Shown one piece after another: positions 24,642 to 32,940 of a stretch of 64,000 nucleotides of DNA. The DNA is from Acidimicrobiia bacterium. Its GTDB lineage: Bacteria > Actinomycetota > Acidimicrobiia > Acidimicrobiales > AC-14. The notes under the pieces are model-generated. The model did not search any database and had not been told where the DNA came from. It was given only the letters and a program-made list of their open reading frames with translations. Each line of letters begins with the position of its first letter. Within the stretch, counting starts at the first letter, position 1. The stretch covers positions 79,451 to 143,450 of the forward strand of contig JAHFUR010000006.1 in NCBI GenBank assembly GCA_023264995.1, written 5' to 3'. The position numbers were made by a program, and so were the translations under genes.

Positions 24642-25202
24642 ATGTCTCATGACCCGCAGCGCCACGACCCCTCACGGTCCGGCGCCGGCGTCGACGCGAT
24701 GATCACCTGGGTGCTGGTGGAGGCCACGCTGGCGTTCATCGTGTTCTGCGCCGACTCGGTCGGCGACGACGGGCGGGGCCCGGTGGCCCGGGTGGCTCGG
24801 TCCGCCCTGTGGATGGTCACCCTGACCCAGTGGTTCACCCACCGGAATGTGGCCAAGTTGGGACGATTCGGTGCCATCGTGTGGTTCCTAGTGACGATGG
24901 GATGGCTCCTCTCGCTGGAGTACGACCGGATTGCCAGCCCCGGCTTCTTCGTCCTGGCCGAGGCCACCCTGGGGTTCGTCGTCTATTGCGTCGATGCGCT
25001 GTCCGCCGACCTGGAGAACAAGCCCGGCCGCCGGCTGCTGCGCAGCGTCTTCTGGCTCGGTCCCATCGCCCACTACTTCACCGACGACGACAGCGTGGCC
25101 CTCATCACCGCCAGCGTGACGGTCTGGGGCCTCCTGACCACCGGCTGGCTCTTGGGCCTCGTCGTCGACCGGGTGGCCGGGCCGCTGGGGGGCGTGCTGT
25201 GA
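24642..25202 (+). CDS. Membrane protein with two internal repeats
   Basis: A 186-residue protein. Two halves repeat the same design: VEATLAFIVFCADSV then SALWMVTLTQWFTHRN, and AEATLGFVVYCVDAL then SVFWLGPIAHYFTDDD, each followed by a hydrophobic helix. This indicates duplication of a two-helix unit. No family is recognised. The following GH43-like gene begins in its stop codon (GTGA overlap), so the two are coupled. Confidence 0.8.
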   Translation: MSHDPQRHDPSRSGAGVDAMITWVLVEATLAFIVFCADSVGDDGRGPVARVARSALWMVTLTQWFTHRNVAKLGRFGAIVWFLVTMGWLLSLEYDRIASPGFFVLAEATLGFVVYCVDALSADLENKPGRRLLRSVFWLGPIAHYFTDDDSVALITASVTVWGLLTTGWLLGLVVDRVAGPLGGVL

Positions 25203-26113
25203 GCATCCTCGACACGTTTCGCGAGCGCCGGCCCTTCCCGGGCCAGGACCCCTGGGTCGTGGCCCACGAGGGCGAGTTCCTCCTGGCCCAGTCGGCCGGC
25301 GGGAACCGCCGGATCGTGGTCAAGCGCTTCGCCGACCTCGACCGGATGGACCGCAACACCGAGACCGTGATCTGGTCGCCCAGCGGGCCGGGGGGCCCGG
25401 ACCGCCAGGTGTGGGCGCCTGAGCTCCACCACATCGAGGGCCATTGGTACGTGTACTTCTCGGCCCGCGACGGCCGGGCGGCCAGTCACCGCACCTACGC
25501 GCTGGTCGCCGAGAGCCCCCTCGGCCCCTACCGCGAGCTCGGCAAGGTGTGCGACGCGGCGCACGACGTGTGGGCCATCGACCTCACGGTCTTCGCCGAC
25601 GATGGCCGCCTCTACGCCATGTGGTCGGGTTGGGAGGGGCCGAACGACGGCTTCCCGCAGAACCTGTACATCGCGCCCATGTCGGACCCGTGGACCATCA
25701 GCGGGGACCGCCGGTGCCTGGCCCGGCCCGAGCACGACTGGGAGATGAGCGTGGCTGCGGTCAACGAGGGGCCCGAACTGGTCCGCCACCCGGAGACGGG
25801 ACGGCCCTTCGTCCTCTACGCCGCCGACGCCAGCTGGACCCTGGCCTACAAGATGGGGCTGCTCGAGTGGACCGGGGGAGACGTGGGCGACCCGGCGTCG
25901 TGGCGGAAGTTGCCCCGCCCCTTCTTCACCGGAGGTGGTCATGGTTGCGTCGTCGGCACCCCCGACGGGTCGCGCCTCGTCTACCACCGCAAGCTGAGCG
26001 CCGACCCGGGCTGGGCCGACCGTGAGATCCTCTCGGCCTCCCTGGTCTGGGACGCGGCCGGCTACCCGGTCGTCCGGCCGGGGACGTCGGCGGGGGCGGC
26101 CTCGGCGGCGTGA
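25199..26113 (+). CDS. Glycoside hydrolase family 43-like protein
   Basis: A 304-residue five-bladed propeller hydrolase. DPWVV near the N-terminus supplies the usual catalytic Asp, WAPELHHIEGHWYVYFSA is the family hallmark, DLTVF supplies the second Asp and VNEGPELV the likely acid Glu. Members cleave arabinose- or xylose-containing glycans. No signal peptide is present, so it acts inside the cell or leaves by another route. GTG start overlaps the upstream membrane-protein stop. Confidence 0.85.
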   Translation: MSILDTFRERRPFPGQDPWVVAHEGEFLLAQSAGGNRRIVVKRFADLDRMDRNTETVIWSPSGPGGPDRQVWAPELHHIEGHWYVYFSARDGRAASHRTYALVAESPLGPYRELGKVCDAAHDVWAIDLTVFADDGRLYAMWSGWEGPNDGFPQNLYIAPMSDPWTISGDRRCLARPEHDWEMSVAAVNEGPELVRHPETGRPFVLYAADASWTLAYKMGLLEWTGGDVGDPASWRKLPRPFFTGGGHGCVVGTPDGSRLVYHRKLSADPGWADREILSASLVWDAAGYPVVRPGTSAGAASAA

Positions 26114-26163
26114 AATAGGCTCGGCCCCTCACGGCCACCGGCGGGCGGGGAGGTGTCGGAAGA

Positions 26164-27537
26164 GTGGACGTCAGCCCCGAGCTGCGGCGGGTCAAGGAGG
26201 AGGTCGAAGCCGACCTCCTCGGTCGACCGGGCGTCACCGGTGTCGACATCGGCTACAAGGAGGTTGGCGGCCAACCGACCGAGGTGGTGGCCATTCGCGT
26301 CCTGGTCGTGGAGAAGCACGACGTGCCGCCCGAGGAGGCCATCCCGGCCGAGGTCGGGGGGCACCCGACCGATGTCATCGAGCGCCGGTTCACCCTCCAC
26401 GTCCACAGGGTCGCCGAGGCCGCCTTCGTGTTGCAGGCGGACGCCGGCGCCTACGACCCACTGGTCGGCGGGGCCAGCATCGGGCCGTGCCGCTCGCCGG
26501 GCGGCCGGGTGCTGGCCGGGACGCTCGGGTGTGTCGTCTACGACACCGCCACCGGCCAACCCATGCTGCTGAGCAACTTCCACGTGCTGGCCGTCGACAC
26601 CGGGGCGGCGGTGGGCGATGCCCTGGCCCAGCCCTCCAGGGTCGACGGCGGCGCCTGCCCGGAGTCGGCGGTGGGCGCGCTGGCCCGCTGGTCCCTGGGC
26701 GGTTCGGTCGACGGCGCCGTCGCCTGGGCCACCCGGCGGGGCGTGGCCTGCCAGGTGGCCGGTATCGGCGCACTGGCCGGGACGGCCGCGGCGGCGGCCG
26801 GCACCCCAGTCCGCAAGCGGGGCCGCACGACCGGGCTCACGTTCGGCACCGTCGACACCGTCGACCTCACCGTCACCCTCGACTACGGCGACGGGATCGG
26901 CAGCCGCACCCTCAACCACCAGGTGGGGATGCGGCCCGACACCTCCCGCTCGGCCCGGGTCGGCGGTGCCGGCGACTCGGGGTCGGTCGTCGTCGACGGG
27001 GCCAACCGGGCCGTCGGCCTCTACTTCGCCGGCGACGACAGCTCCGGCTACGGCATCGCCAACCCGATCGGCCCGGTGCTCGCCGCCCTTGGGGTCACGC
27101 TGTGCTCGGGCACGACGTTGCCGTTCTACCGCTACTGGAGCGCCGCCGCCACCGACCACTTCTACACCGCGAGCTGGGGGGAGCTGAACCGGGGGCGGGG
27201 CGGGTATGTCCTCGACGGGGTGCAGTGCCGTCTCTTCCCGGCGCCGGCGGCCGGCACCGTCGCCCTCCACCGGTACTGGAACCCGACGGTCAGGGACCAC
27301 TTCTACGTCGCCAACTTCGACGAGCTCGGCATGGGCAAGTACGGCTGGGCCTACGAGGGGGTGGCGGGCTTCGTCTACCCGGCCCCGGCGCCGGGCACGG
27401 TCCCCCTGCACCGCTACTGGAACGAGGCCTCCGGCGACCACTTCTACACCACCTCGTTCGGCGAGCTGGGCGCCGGCGGTCATGGGTGGAACTACGAGAG
27501 CGTCTGCTGTTACGTGCTGCCCGCCGGCGGTCCCTGA
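26164..27537 (+). CDS. Trypsin-fold serine protease with three C-terminal DUF5648 repeats
   Basis: A 457-residue protein. Residues 1-75 form a small N-terminal domain (GVDIGYKEVGGQPTE...) typical of bacterial soluble trypsin-fold proteases. The triad is predicted as His140 (SNFH), Asp183 (SVDGAVA) and Ser272 (GDSGS). Three DUF5648 units follow (about 321-365, 367-413, 415-455), each with RYW and DHFY; these are usually on secreted proteins. There is no signal peptide. GTG 26164 has GGAGG 10 nt upstream. It precedes the LodA-like gene by 73 bp on the same strand; a functional link is inference. Confidence 0.82.
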   Translation: MDVSPELRRVKEEVEADLLGRPGVTGVDIGYKEVGGQPTEVVAIRVLVVEKHDVPPEEAIPAEVGGHPTDVIERRFTLHVHRVAEAAFVLQADAGAYDPLVGGASIGPCRSPGGRVLAGTLGCVVYDTATGQPMLLSNFHVLAVDTGAAVGDALAQPSRVDGGACPESAVGALARWSLGGSVDGAVAWATRRGVACQVAGIGALAGTAAAAAGTPVRKRGRTTGLTFGTVDTVDLTVTLDYGDGIGSRTLNHQVGMRPDTSRSARVGGAGDSGSVVVDGANRAVGLYFAGDDSSGYGIANPIGPVLAALGVTLCSGTTLPFYRYWSAAATDHFYTASWGELNRGRGGYVLDGVQCRLFPAPAAGTVALHRYWNPTVRDHFYVANFDELGMGKYGWAYEGVAGFVYPAPAPGTVPLHRYWNEASGDHFYTTSFGELGAGGHGWNYESVCCYVLPAGGP

Positions 27538-27610
27538 CGGCGCCTGTGGCGGAACCGGGCCGGCCGGCCTACCGTGACGCCGGCGGCGGAGGCGACGAGG
27601 AGGGGCGACG

Positions 27611-29164
27611 GTGCCGGCGACGACGACGTTCGAGATCCACCCGGCGATAGGGGTCGCCCGGGCCGGGAACAGCCCGGACCTTTTCGTCGGCCCCGAGCCG
27701 GGGATGCCGGCGCCGCCGAAGTACCGCGACGCCGGCGGCGCGCTCCTGCGCCAGGCGGCCCGGTTCCGGATCTTCCGGTGCACCCGGGCGGCCGACGGCA
27801 CCCTCCGGTCGGCCACCGAGGTGACCACCGACCAGGCCCACATCGAGTGGACGGTCCACCTGGCCAACCGCAAGGGCGCGTCGCCCGAGTTCCCGCCGGC
27901 GCCGAGCAAAGCCCCGCTCGCCGGCGGGCGGGTGCGCAACGCCGGCCACGCCAACCGAGCGGAGCTGGTGATCGACCCCGGGCCGAGGACGTTGACGGGT
28001 CCTGGCGCCGGCGCTGCATTCGACACCGGGTCGTTCCTCGGGACCACTGTGCCCCTCGGGGAGACGCGGACCGACGCCGGCGGCCGGCTGGTGGTGGTCG
28101 GCGGGTTCGGCGCGTCGGGCTCGTCGCCGCGGGGCGTGGCCGCGCCGATCACCCATTTCGCCAACAACGACAACTGGTTCGACGACATGTCCGACGGCCC
28201 GGTCACGGCCACCGTCAGGATGGGCACGGCGCGGCGAGCAGTGAAGGCCAAGCCGGCGTGGGTCATCGTGGCCCCGCCCGATTTCGCGCCGGCCATCACC
28301 AACTTCGTCACCCTGTACGACGTCGCCTTCCAGGCCGCGGTCACAAGGGGCTGGAGGGCCGTCCCCGACCCGGTCTCCTTCACCCGGCACGTGCAGCCGA
28401 TGCTCCAACGCGCCGTCGGGTACCAGTGGGTGCTCGAGCTGGGCCGGCGGGGCCATGGCCCGTCGTCGGGGTTCGGCGATTTCGCCAGCCGGTGGGCTTC
28501 GCTGGCCGACCCGTCGCCGGGCGCGGCCGCCGGCCGGCAGTTCGTCCTCGGCGTGCTCCGAGACCCGGCCCAGCCGCTCGACGACGCCGACCCGGACCTG
28601 GGGATGATGCCCCGGCTGCACCACACCGACTACGCCACCAACCCCAACCACGTGCTGCGGCCGACCGCGGTCCAGTACGAGGTGCTCCGGCGCTGGGCCG
28701 CCGGCCAGTTCGTGAACGACCTGGACCACCCGCCGGCGGACGTCGAGCTCCTCCCTGACGCGCTCGACCGGGTGAGCCTCCAGGCCTGCTCGGGCGGGCC
28801 GTTCTTCCCGGGCATCGAGGTCGGGGCGGTGATGGCCGACCCCGCCACCTACAGCGAGCCGTTCCGGGTCGACGCCGGCGCCCACCAGCCCGGCGAGCTG
28901 ACGGCCGGCAACGCCGTCCCGTGGCAGGCCGACTTCCTGGCCTGCAGCGTCGACGCCCAGGCCCAGCTCGGGTGGTGGCCGGCGCAGCGGCCCTACCAGG
29001 TGTTCCCGACGCCGGCGGCGGCATCGTCGGTGTTCTGGGACCGTGGGGTCAGCGGGTACCGGGGGATGGTCTCGCAGTGGCACGAGCTCGGCGTCGTGGT
29101 CGAAGCCCGGCGGCGCGACGGCACCGCGGTCTTCGTCGAGTCGGAGCGCCGGCGGTTGACCTGA
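27611..29164 (+). CDS. LodA-like cysteine tryptophylquinone amine/amino-acid oxidase
   Basis: A 517-residue homologue of LodA (L-lysine epsilon-oxidase) and GoxA (glycine oxidase), quinoproteins that deaminate amino acids and release H2O2. The N-terminus EIHPAIGVARAGNSPDLFVGPEP is characteristic. Cys393 (ACSGGPFFPGIE) and Trp455 or Trp456 (WWPAQRP) lie 62-63 residues apart, near the 65 of the LodA Cys516-Trp581 cofactor pair; PWQADF (437-442) is also conserved. It is about 200 residues shorter than LodA, mainly in the middle. No signal peptide. The LodB-like partner starts in its stop codon. Substrate unknown. Confidence 0.88.
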   Translation: MPATTTFEIHPAIGVARAGNSPDLFVGPEPGMPAPPKYRDAGGALLRQAARFRIFRCTRAADGTLRSATEVTTDQAHIEWTVHLANRKGASPEFPPAPSKAPLAGGRVRNAGHANRAELVIDPGPRTLTGPGAGAAFDTGSFLGTTVPLGETRTDAGGRLVVVGGFGASGSSPRGVAAPITHFANNDNWFDDMSDGPVTATVRMGTARRAVKAKPAWVIVAPPDFAPAITNFVTLYDVAFQAAVTRGWRAVPDPVSFTRHVQPMLQRAVGYQWVLELGRRGHGPSSGFGDFASRWASLADPSPGAAAGRQFVLGVLRDPAQPLDDADPDLGMMPRLHHTDYATNPNHVLRPTAVQYEVLRRWAAGQFVNDLDHPPADVELLPDALDRVSLQACSGGPFFPGIEVGAVMADPATYSEPFRVDAGAHQPGELTAGNAVPWQADFLACSVDAQAQLGWWPAQRPYQVFPTPAAASSVFWDRGVSGYRGMVSQWHELGVVVEARRRDGTAVFVESERRRLT

Positions 29165-30222
29165 CCCGGGCCTTCGACGTGGCCGTCGTCGGCGCCGGCC
29201 CGGCGGGGTGCGCGGCGGCGATCATCCTGGCCGGCCATGGCGCGTCGGTGGTCGTCTTTGAAGCCACCGCGTACGACGGGCCCCGCATCGGCGAGACGCT
29301 GCCGCCCGAGGTCCGCCTCCCGCTCGACCGCCTGGGCGCGTGGGACCGGTTCGAGGCGGCCGGGCACCTGGCCTCGCCCGGGATCCTGGCCGCGTGGGGC
29401 CAGGCCGAGCCCTACGCCAACGACTTCATCCTTAATCCCCATGGGCCGGGGTGGCGGGTCGACCGCAACCGCTTCGATGCCATGCTGGCCGACCGGGCGG
29501 CAGAGGCCGGCGCGGTGGTGCAGACGGGAACGGCGGTCAGGGCGTGCCTCCGGACGGGCGACGGGCGCTGGGAGCTGGCCGCGACCCGGGGCGGCGCGCC
29601 GTCACGGATCTCGGCCCGGTTCCTCGTCGACGCCACCGGCCGGGCATCGGCGTTCGGGCGGGGGCTCGGCGCCCGGCGGGTGGTGCACGACCGCATGGTC
29701 GCCCTCGTCGGCTTCGTGGCCCAGGCGGCTGGTACCACCGAGGACCGGCGGGCGCTGATCGAGGCCACCGAGACCGGGTGGTGGTACTCGGGGCTGCTGC
29801 CCGGCGGCGGGATGGTCCTGGCCTTCCACACCGACGCCGGCCCCGGGTTGCGCACCCGGTGGGCCGGGGCGCTGGCCCTGGCCGACCGGACAGCCGCCCG
29901 CACCGGCGGGGGCGGCCTGGTCGGCGCCGTCCGGGTGGTGCCGGCGGGGAGCCACCGGGCCGACCCCGTGGCCGGCGACGGGTGGCTGGCGGCCGGCGCC
30001 GCCGCCGCCGCCCACGATCCCGTGTGCGGGCGGGGCGTGCACTGGGCCCTGGAGTCGGGGATCGCCGGCGCCGAAGCGGTCGTAGCCGGTGCCGGCGCCG
30101 CGGCCTATGCCGGCGAGATGGGTGCCCGGTTCGACCGCTACCTCGCCGTCCGGTCGCACTACTACCGGGCCGAGGCCCGCTGGCCCGACGCCCCGTTTTG
30201 GCAGCGCCGGCGTGGTCCTTGA
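29161..30222 (+). CDS. LodB-like FAD-dependent maturation protein
   Basis: A 353-residue flavoprotein related to tryptophan halogenases and geranylgeranyl reductases. The FAD fold is DVAVVGAGPAGCAAAIILAGHG, then GETLPPEVRLPLDRLG and a DATGRAS motif. LodB-type proteins are needed to build the quinone cofactor of their LodA partner. CTG 29161 is the likely start because it overlaps the oxidase stop as CTGA and keeps the first beta strand; GTG 29179 is the alternative. Genetic coupling with the oxidase strongly supports the assignment. Confidence 0.85.
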   Translation: MTRAFDVAVVGAGPAGCAAAIILAGHGASVVVFEATAYDGPRIGETLPPEVRLPLDRLGAWDRFEAAGHLASPGILAAWGQAEPYANDFILNPHGPGWRVDRNRFDAMLADRAAEAGAVVQTGTAVRACLRTGDGRWELAATRGGAPSRISARFLVDATGRASAFGRGLGARRVVHDRMVALVGFVAQAAGTTEDRRALIEATETGWWYSGLLPGGGMVLAFHTDAGPGLRTRWAGALALADRTAARTGGGGLVGAVRVVPAGSHRADPVAGDGWLAAGAAAAAHDPVCGRGVHWALESGIAGAEAVVAGAGAAAYAGEMGARFDRYLAVRSHYYRAEARWPDAPFWQRRRGP

Positions 30223-30270
30223 CTTTTCGGCCCGGGGGTCCACAATCCTCTCCGGGAAAAGAGGAGGGAA

Positions 30271-31638
30271 ATGAACGAGAGCCCGCAGGACATCGCTCGA
30301 ATGGTCGAAGAGCAGATCCTCGACCGCGGCAAGCTGGAGCTGATCCCTGAGATCTTCGACCCGGCCGCCCAGGTCCACGGGCCGATCTACACGATCTTCC
30401 TGAAGCCGTGCAGCAACCACGACGAGATCCGCGACCACGTCGTCGGCAACCGCACCGGCTTCCCCGACCTGCGCCACAGCATCCATGGCCAGCTGGTCGA
30501 CGGCGACCACGTCGTGACCTACTTCACCGTCTCCGGCACCAACGACGGTGAGTTCGCCGGCAGCCCTCCCTCGGGGAAGGCCATGAAGGGCCCGGGCATC
30601 AGCATCGAACGGTTCGCCGGCGGGGTGATCGCCGACAGCTGGCAGACGTGCGACCGCACGCTCAACTTCACCCAGCTCGGCTTCCTGGAGCCCGGGCTCC
30701 TGCCCGAGCACGCCATCGCCAAGGCCGATGCTCGGCCCGCCGGCCCCTTCGGTGGCGCCGGCGACGACCGGATGGCCAGCGCCAACAAGGCCACCATCGC
30801 CCGGCTCTACGCGGCGTGCAACGCCGGCGACGTGGCCACCATCGAGGAGCTCGTCGAGCCGAGCGCAGTGATCGACATGCCCGGCATCGATGGGTCGGAC
30901 CGCGACGCCTTCGTGGCCTTCGTCACTGGCCTGCGGGCCGCCCTGAGCGTCACGCAGTCCGTCGAGCTGCTGGTGGGCGACGGCGACATGGTCGGTGCCC
31001 TCGTCCGGCTCACCGGCACCCATACCGGCGACTACTACGGCCGCCCGGCCACCGGCAACGAGGTCGACGTCGAGATCCACCAGACCTGGCGCCTGGCCGG
31101 GGGCCGGGTCACCGCCATGTACGGCCTGCCCGACTGGTTCTCCCTTGCCGCCCAGCTCGGCCCCGTCCCAGCGGCCGACGCCCCAGCCCCGCTCGCCGAC
31201 GGGGTGGTCACGGTGGACCACCCCAACGCCGCGGTCCTACGGGGCGCCTACGCGGCGCTGGCCAAGGGCGACATCCTCAGCGCCTATGCCGTCTTCGCCC
31301 CCGACCTGGTCTGGCACGTGCCCGACGGCCACCGGCTGGCCGGCGTCTACGAGGGCCGCGACACGGTGTTCGGCATGCTCGGGCAGCTAGTGGCCATGAC
31401 CGGCGGCTCCCTGCAGATGCACGTCGACCACGTGCTGGCCAACGACGAGCGGGCCGTCGGGCTCATCACCTCCACCGCCACCCGCAACGGCAAGGACTTC
31501 GTGGCCCAGGAGGTCCACCTCTTCGAGATGGACCACGGCCGGGTCAAGGTGTTCTGGACGTTGCCCCAGGTGCCGTTCCCGGCTGAGTACTGGGCCGGCG
31601 CGCCCATCGGGGACGGGGCCGTGCCGGCGCCGGCCTGA
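30271..31638 (+). CDS. Protein with three tandem NTF2/SnoaL-like domains
   Basis: A 455-residue protein of three alpha+beta barrels: about 1-140 (SnoaL-type, DIARMVEEQILDRGKLELIPEIFDP), 168-290 (NKATIARLYAACNAGDVATIEELV) and 313-435 (NAAVLRGAYAALAKGDILSAYAVFAPDLVWHVPDG). Such domains usually bind or isomerise small molecules and act as dimers; three fused copies are uncommon. GAGGAGG lies just upstream of the ATG, 48 bp after the LodB-like gene. It may act on the oxidase product, but no catalytic residues can be assigned. Confidence 0.8.
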   Translation: MNESPQDIARMVEEQILDRGKLELIPEIFDPAAQVHGPIYTIFLKPCSNHDEIRDHVVGNRTGFPDLRHSIHGQLVDGDHVVTYFTVSGTNDGEFAGSPPSGKAMKGPGISIERFAGGVIADSWQTCDRTLNFTQLGFLEPGLLPEHAIAKADARPAGPFGGAGDDRMASANKATIARLYAACNAGDVATIEELVEPSAVIDMPGIDGSDRDAFVAFVTGLRAALSVTQSVELLVGDGDMVGALVRLTGTHTGDYYGRPATGNEVDVEIHQTWRLAGGRVTAMYGLPDWFSLAAQLGPVPAADAPAPLADGVVTVDHPNAAVLRGAYAALAKGDILSAYAVFAPDLVWHVPDGHRLAGVYEGRDTVFGMLGQLVAMTGGSLQMHVDHVLANDERAVGLITSTATRNGKDFVAQEVHLFEMDHGRVKVFWTLPQVPFPAEYWAGAPIGDGAVPAPA

Positions 31639-31648
31639 CCGGCGTAGG

Positions 31649-32902
31649 TCAGGGTCGTCCGTCCGCCGGCCCGGCCGGCCGCATCGCCGCCGACGGCACG
31701 GTGAGGTACCCGAGAACGCCGGCGCCGAGGAGCAGGACGCCGGCGGCCACGTAGACGCCCCCCACACCGAGACGGTCGGCCAGGATGCCGCCGGCGGCGA
31801 TGCTGGTGAGCCGGCCGGCTTGCCACACCATGTCGAAGAAGGCGAACACCCGACCGCGGGTGCGGTCGACCACGCTCTGCTGCAGGAGGGTGTTGAACGT
31901 GACGCCGCCGGTGTTGGTGGCCAGCCCGTAGACAGCCAGGGCGGCGAAGGCCACGCCGAAGGTGGTCGAGCTCACCAGCACGAGGTCGACCATGCCCCGT
32001 ACGAGCAGCGGCCCGAAGAGGAGGCCGGGCCGGCGGGCGTCGTGCACGAACCGCTGCAGCACCAGCGGGCCGAGGCCCTGGCCGGCGGCGATGGCCATGA
32101 GCAGGAGGCCGAAGCGGTCCGGCCCCACGTGCAGGTGGCCCTCGGCCAGGACGACGAGCAGGGCGCTGGTGGCGCCGGCGGAGAGCGCGGCCAGGGCCTG
32201 CACCTGGGCCAGGCCCCGCAGGAGAGGGCTGTGGCGGATCAGGAGCAGGCCCTCCCGCACGTCGGCGAGGTAGGGCGACCGAGCCGGACGAGGGGCGGCG
32301 GCCGCCACGTGCAGCCGGGAAAGGAGCGCGGCTGAGACGAAGAACGACGCGGCGTTGACGGCGAACGCCGGCCCCGGCCCGGCGAAGGCCACCAGGGCGC
32401 CGGCCAGGGGCGCCAGCACGATCTGCGACACGATCGCCGACGAGGTGAGCACCGCATTGGCCCCCAGCAGGTCCTCCTCCCGGTCGACCAGCGACGGCAC
32501 GATGCTGACCGCCGCGGGGGTGAAGAACGTCGACAGGGCGGCCGTGGCGAAGGCGATGGCGTAGACGGCCCAGAGGTGGTCGTGCAGGACGACGAGGGAG
32601 AGGGCCAGCGCCCCCCGACCGAGGTCGGACACCACCATGACCCGGACCCGGGGGAAGCGGTCGACGACGGCGCCGGCCACGAACCCGAAGGCCAGGACCG
32701 GGACGATCTCGAACATGGCGGTGGCGCCGACCTTGAAGCCCGACCCGGTCAGCCGGTAGACGAGCACCACCAGGGCGACGGCGCTGAACACGTCGCCCCA
32801 GCGGCTGAGCGTGCGGGCCAGGAACAGCCGCCGGAAACGGGGGGCGGCCAGGGCCCGGCGGAGCGGCGAACGCCGGGAGACGTCGGCGTCCACGGCGCTC
32901 AC
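31649..32902 (-). CDS. Major facilitator superfamily transporter
   Basis: A 417-residue transporter with about twelve hydrophobic helices and the MFS loop motif AGAVVDRFPRVRVMVVSDLGR between helices 2 and 3. It resembles the MFS_3 group of drug or metabolite exporters. GTG 32902 is used; GTG 32893 is also possible. Convergent with the SnoaL-repeat gene and divergent from the LLM oxidoreductase, 38 bp apart. The substrate is unknown. Confidence 0.88.
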   Translation of the reverse strand: MSAVDADVSRRSPLRRALAAPRFRRLFLARTLSRWGDVFSAVALVVLVYRLTGSGFKVGATAMFEIVPVLAFGFVAGAVVDRFPRVRVMVVSDLGRGALALSLVVLHDHLWAVYAIAFATAALSTFFTPAAVSIVPSLVDREEDLLGANAVLTSSAIVSQIVLAPLAGALVAFAGPGPAFAVNAASFFVSAALLSRLHVAAAAPRPARSPYLADVREGLLLIRHSPLLRGLAQVQALAALSAGATSALLVVLAEGHLHVGPDRFGLLLMAIAAGQGLGPLVLQRFVHDARRPGLLFGPLLVRGMVDLVLVSSTTFGVAFAALAVYGLATNTGGVTFNTLLQQSVVDRTRGRVFAFFDMVWQAGRLTSIAAGGILADRLGVGGVYVAAGVLLLGAGVLGYLTVPSAAMRPAGPADGRP

Positions 32903-32940
32903 CGTACGGTCCGGCCCGCCCCCTCGACAATGATGGGGCC

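Noticed and set aside
26062..28626. Long minus-strand open frame across the protease and LodA-like genes
   Set aside because: It runs opposite to two genes with clear catalytic motifs and shows only Pro/Arg/Gly-rich shadow sequence.
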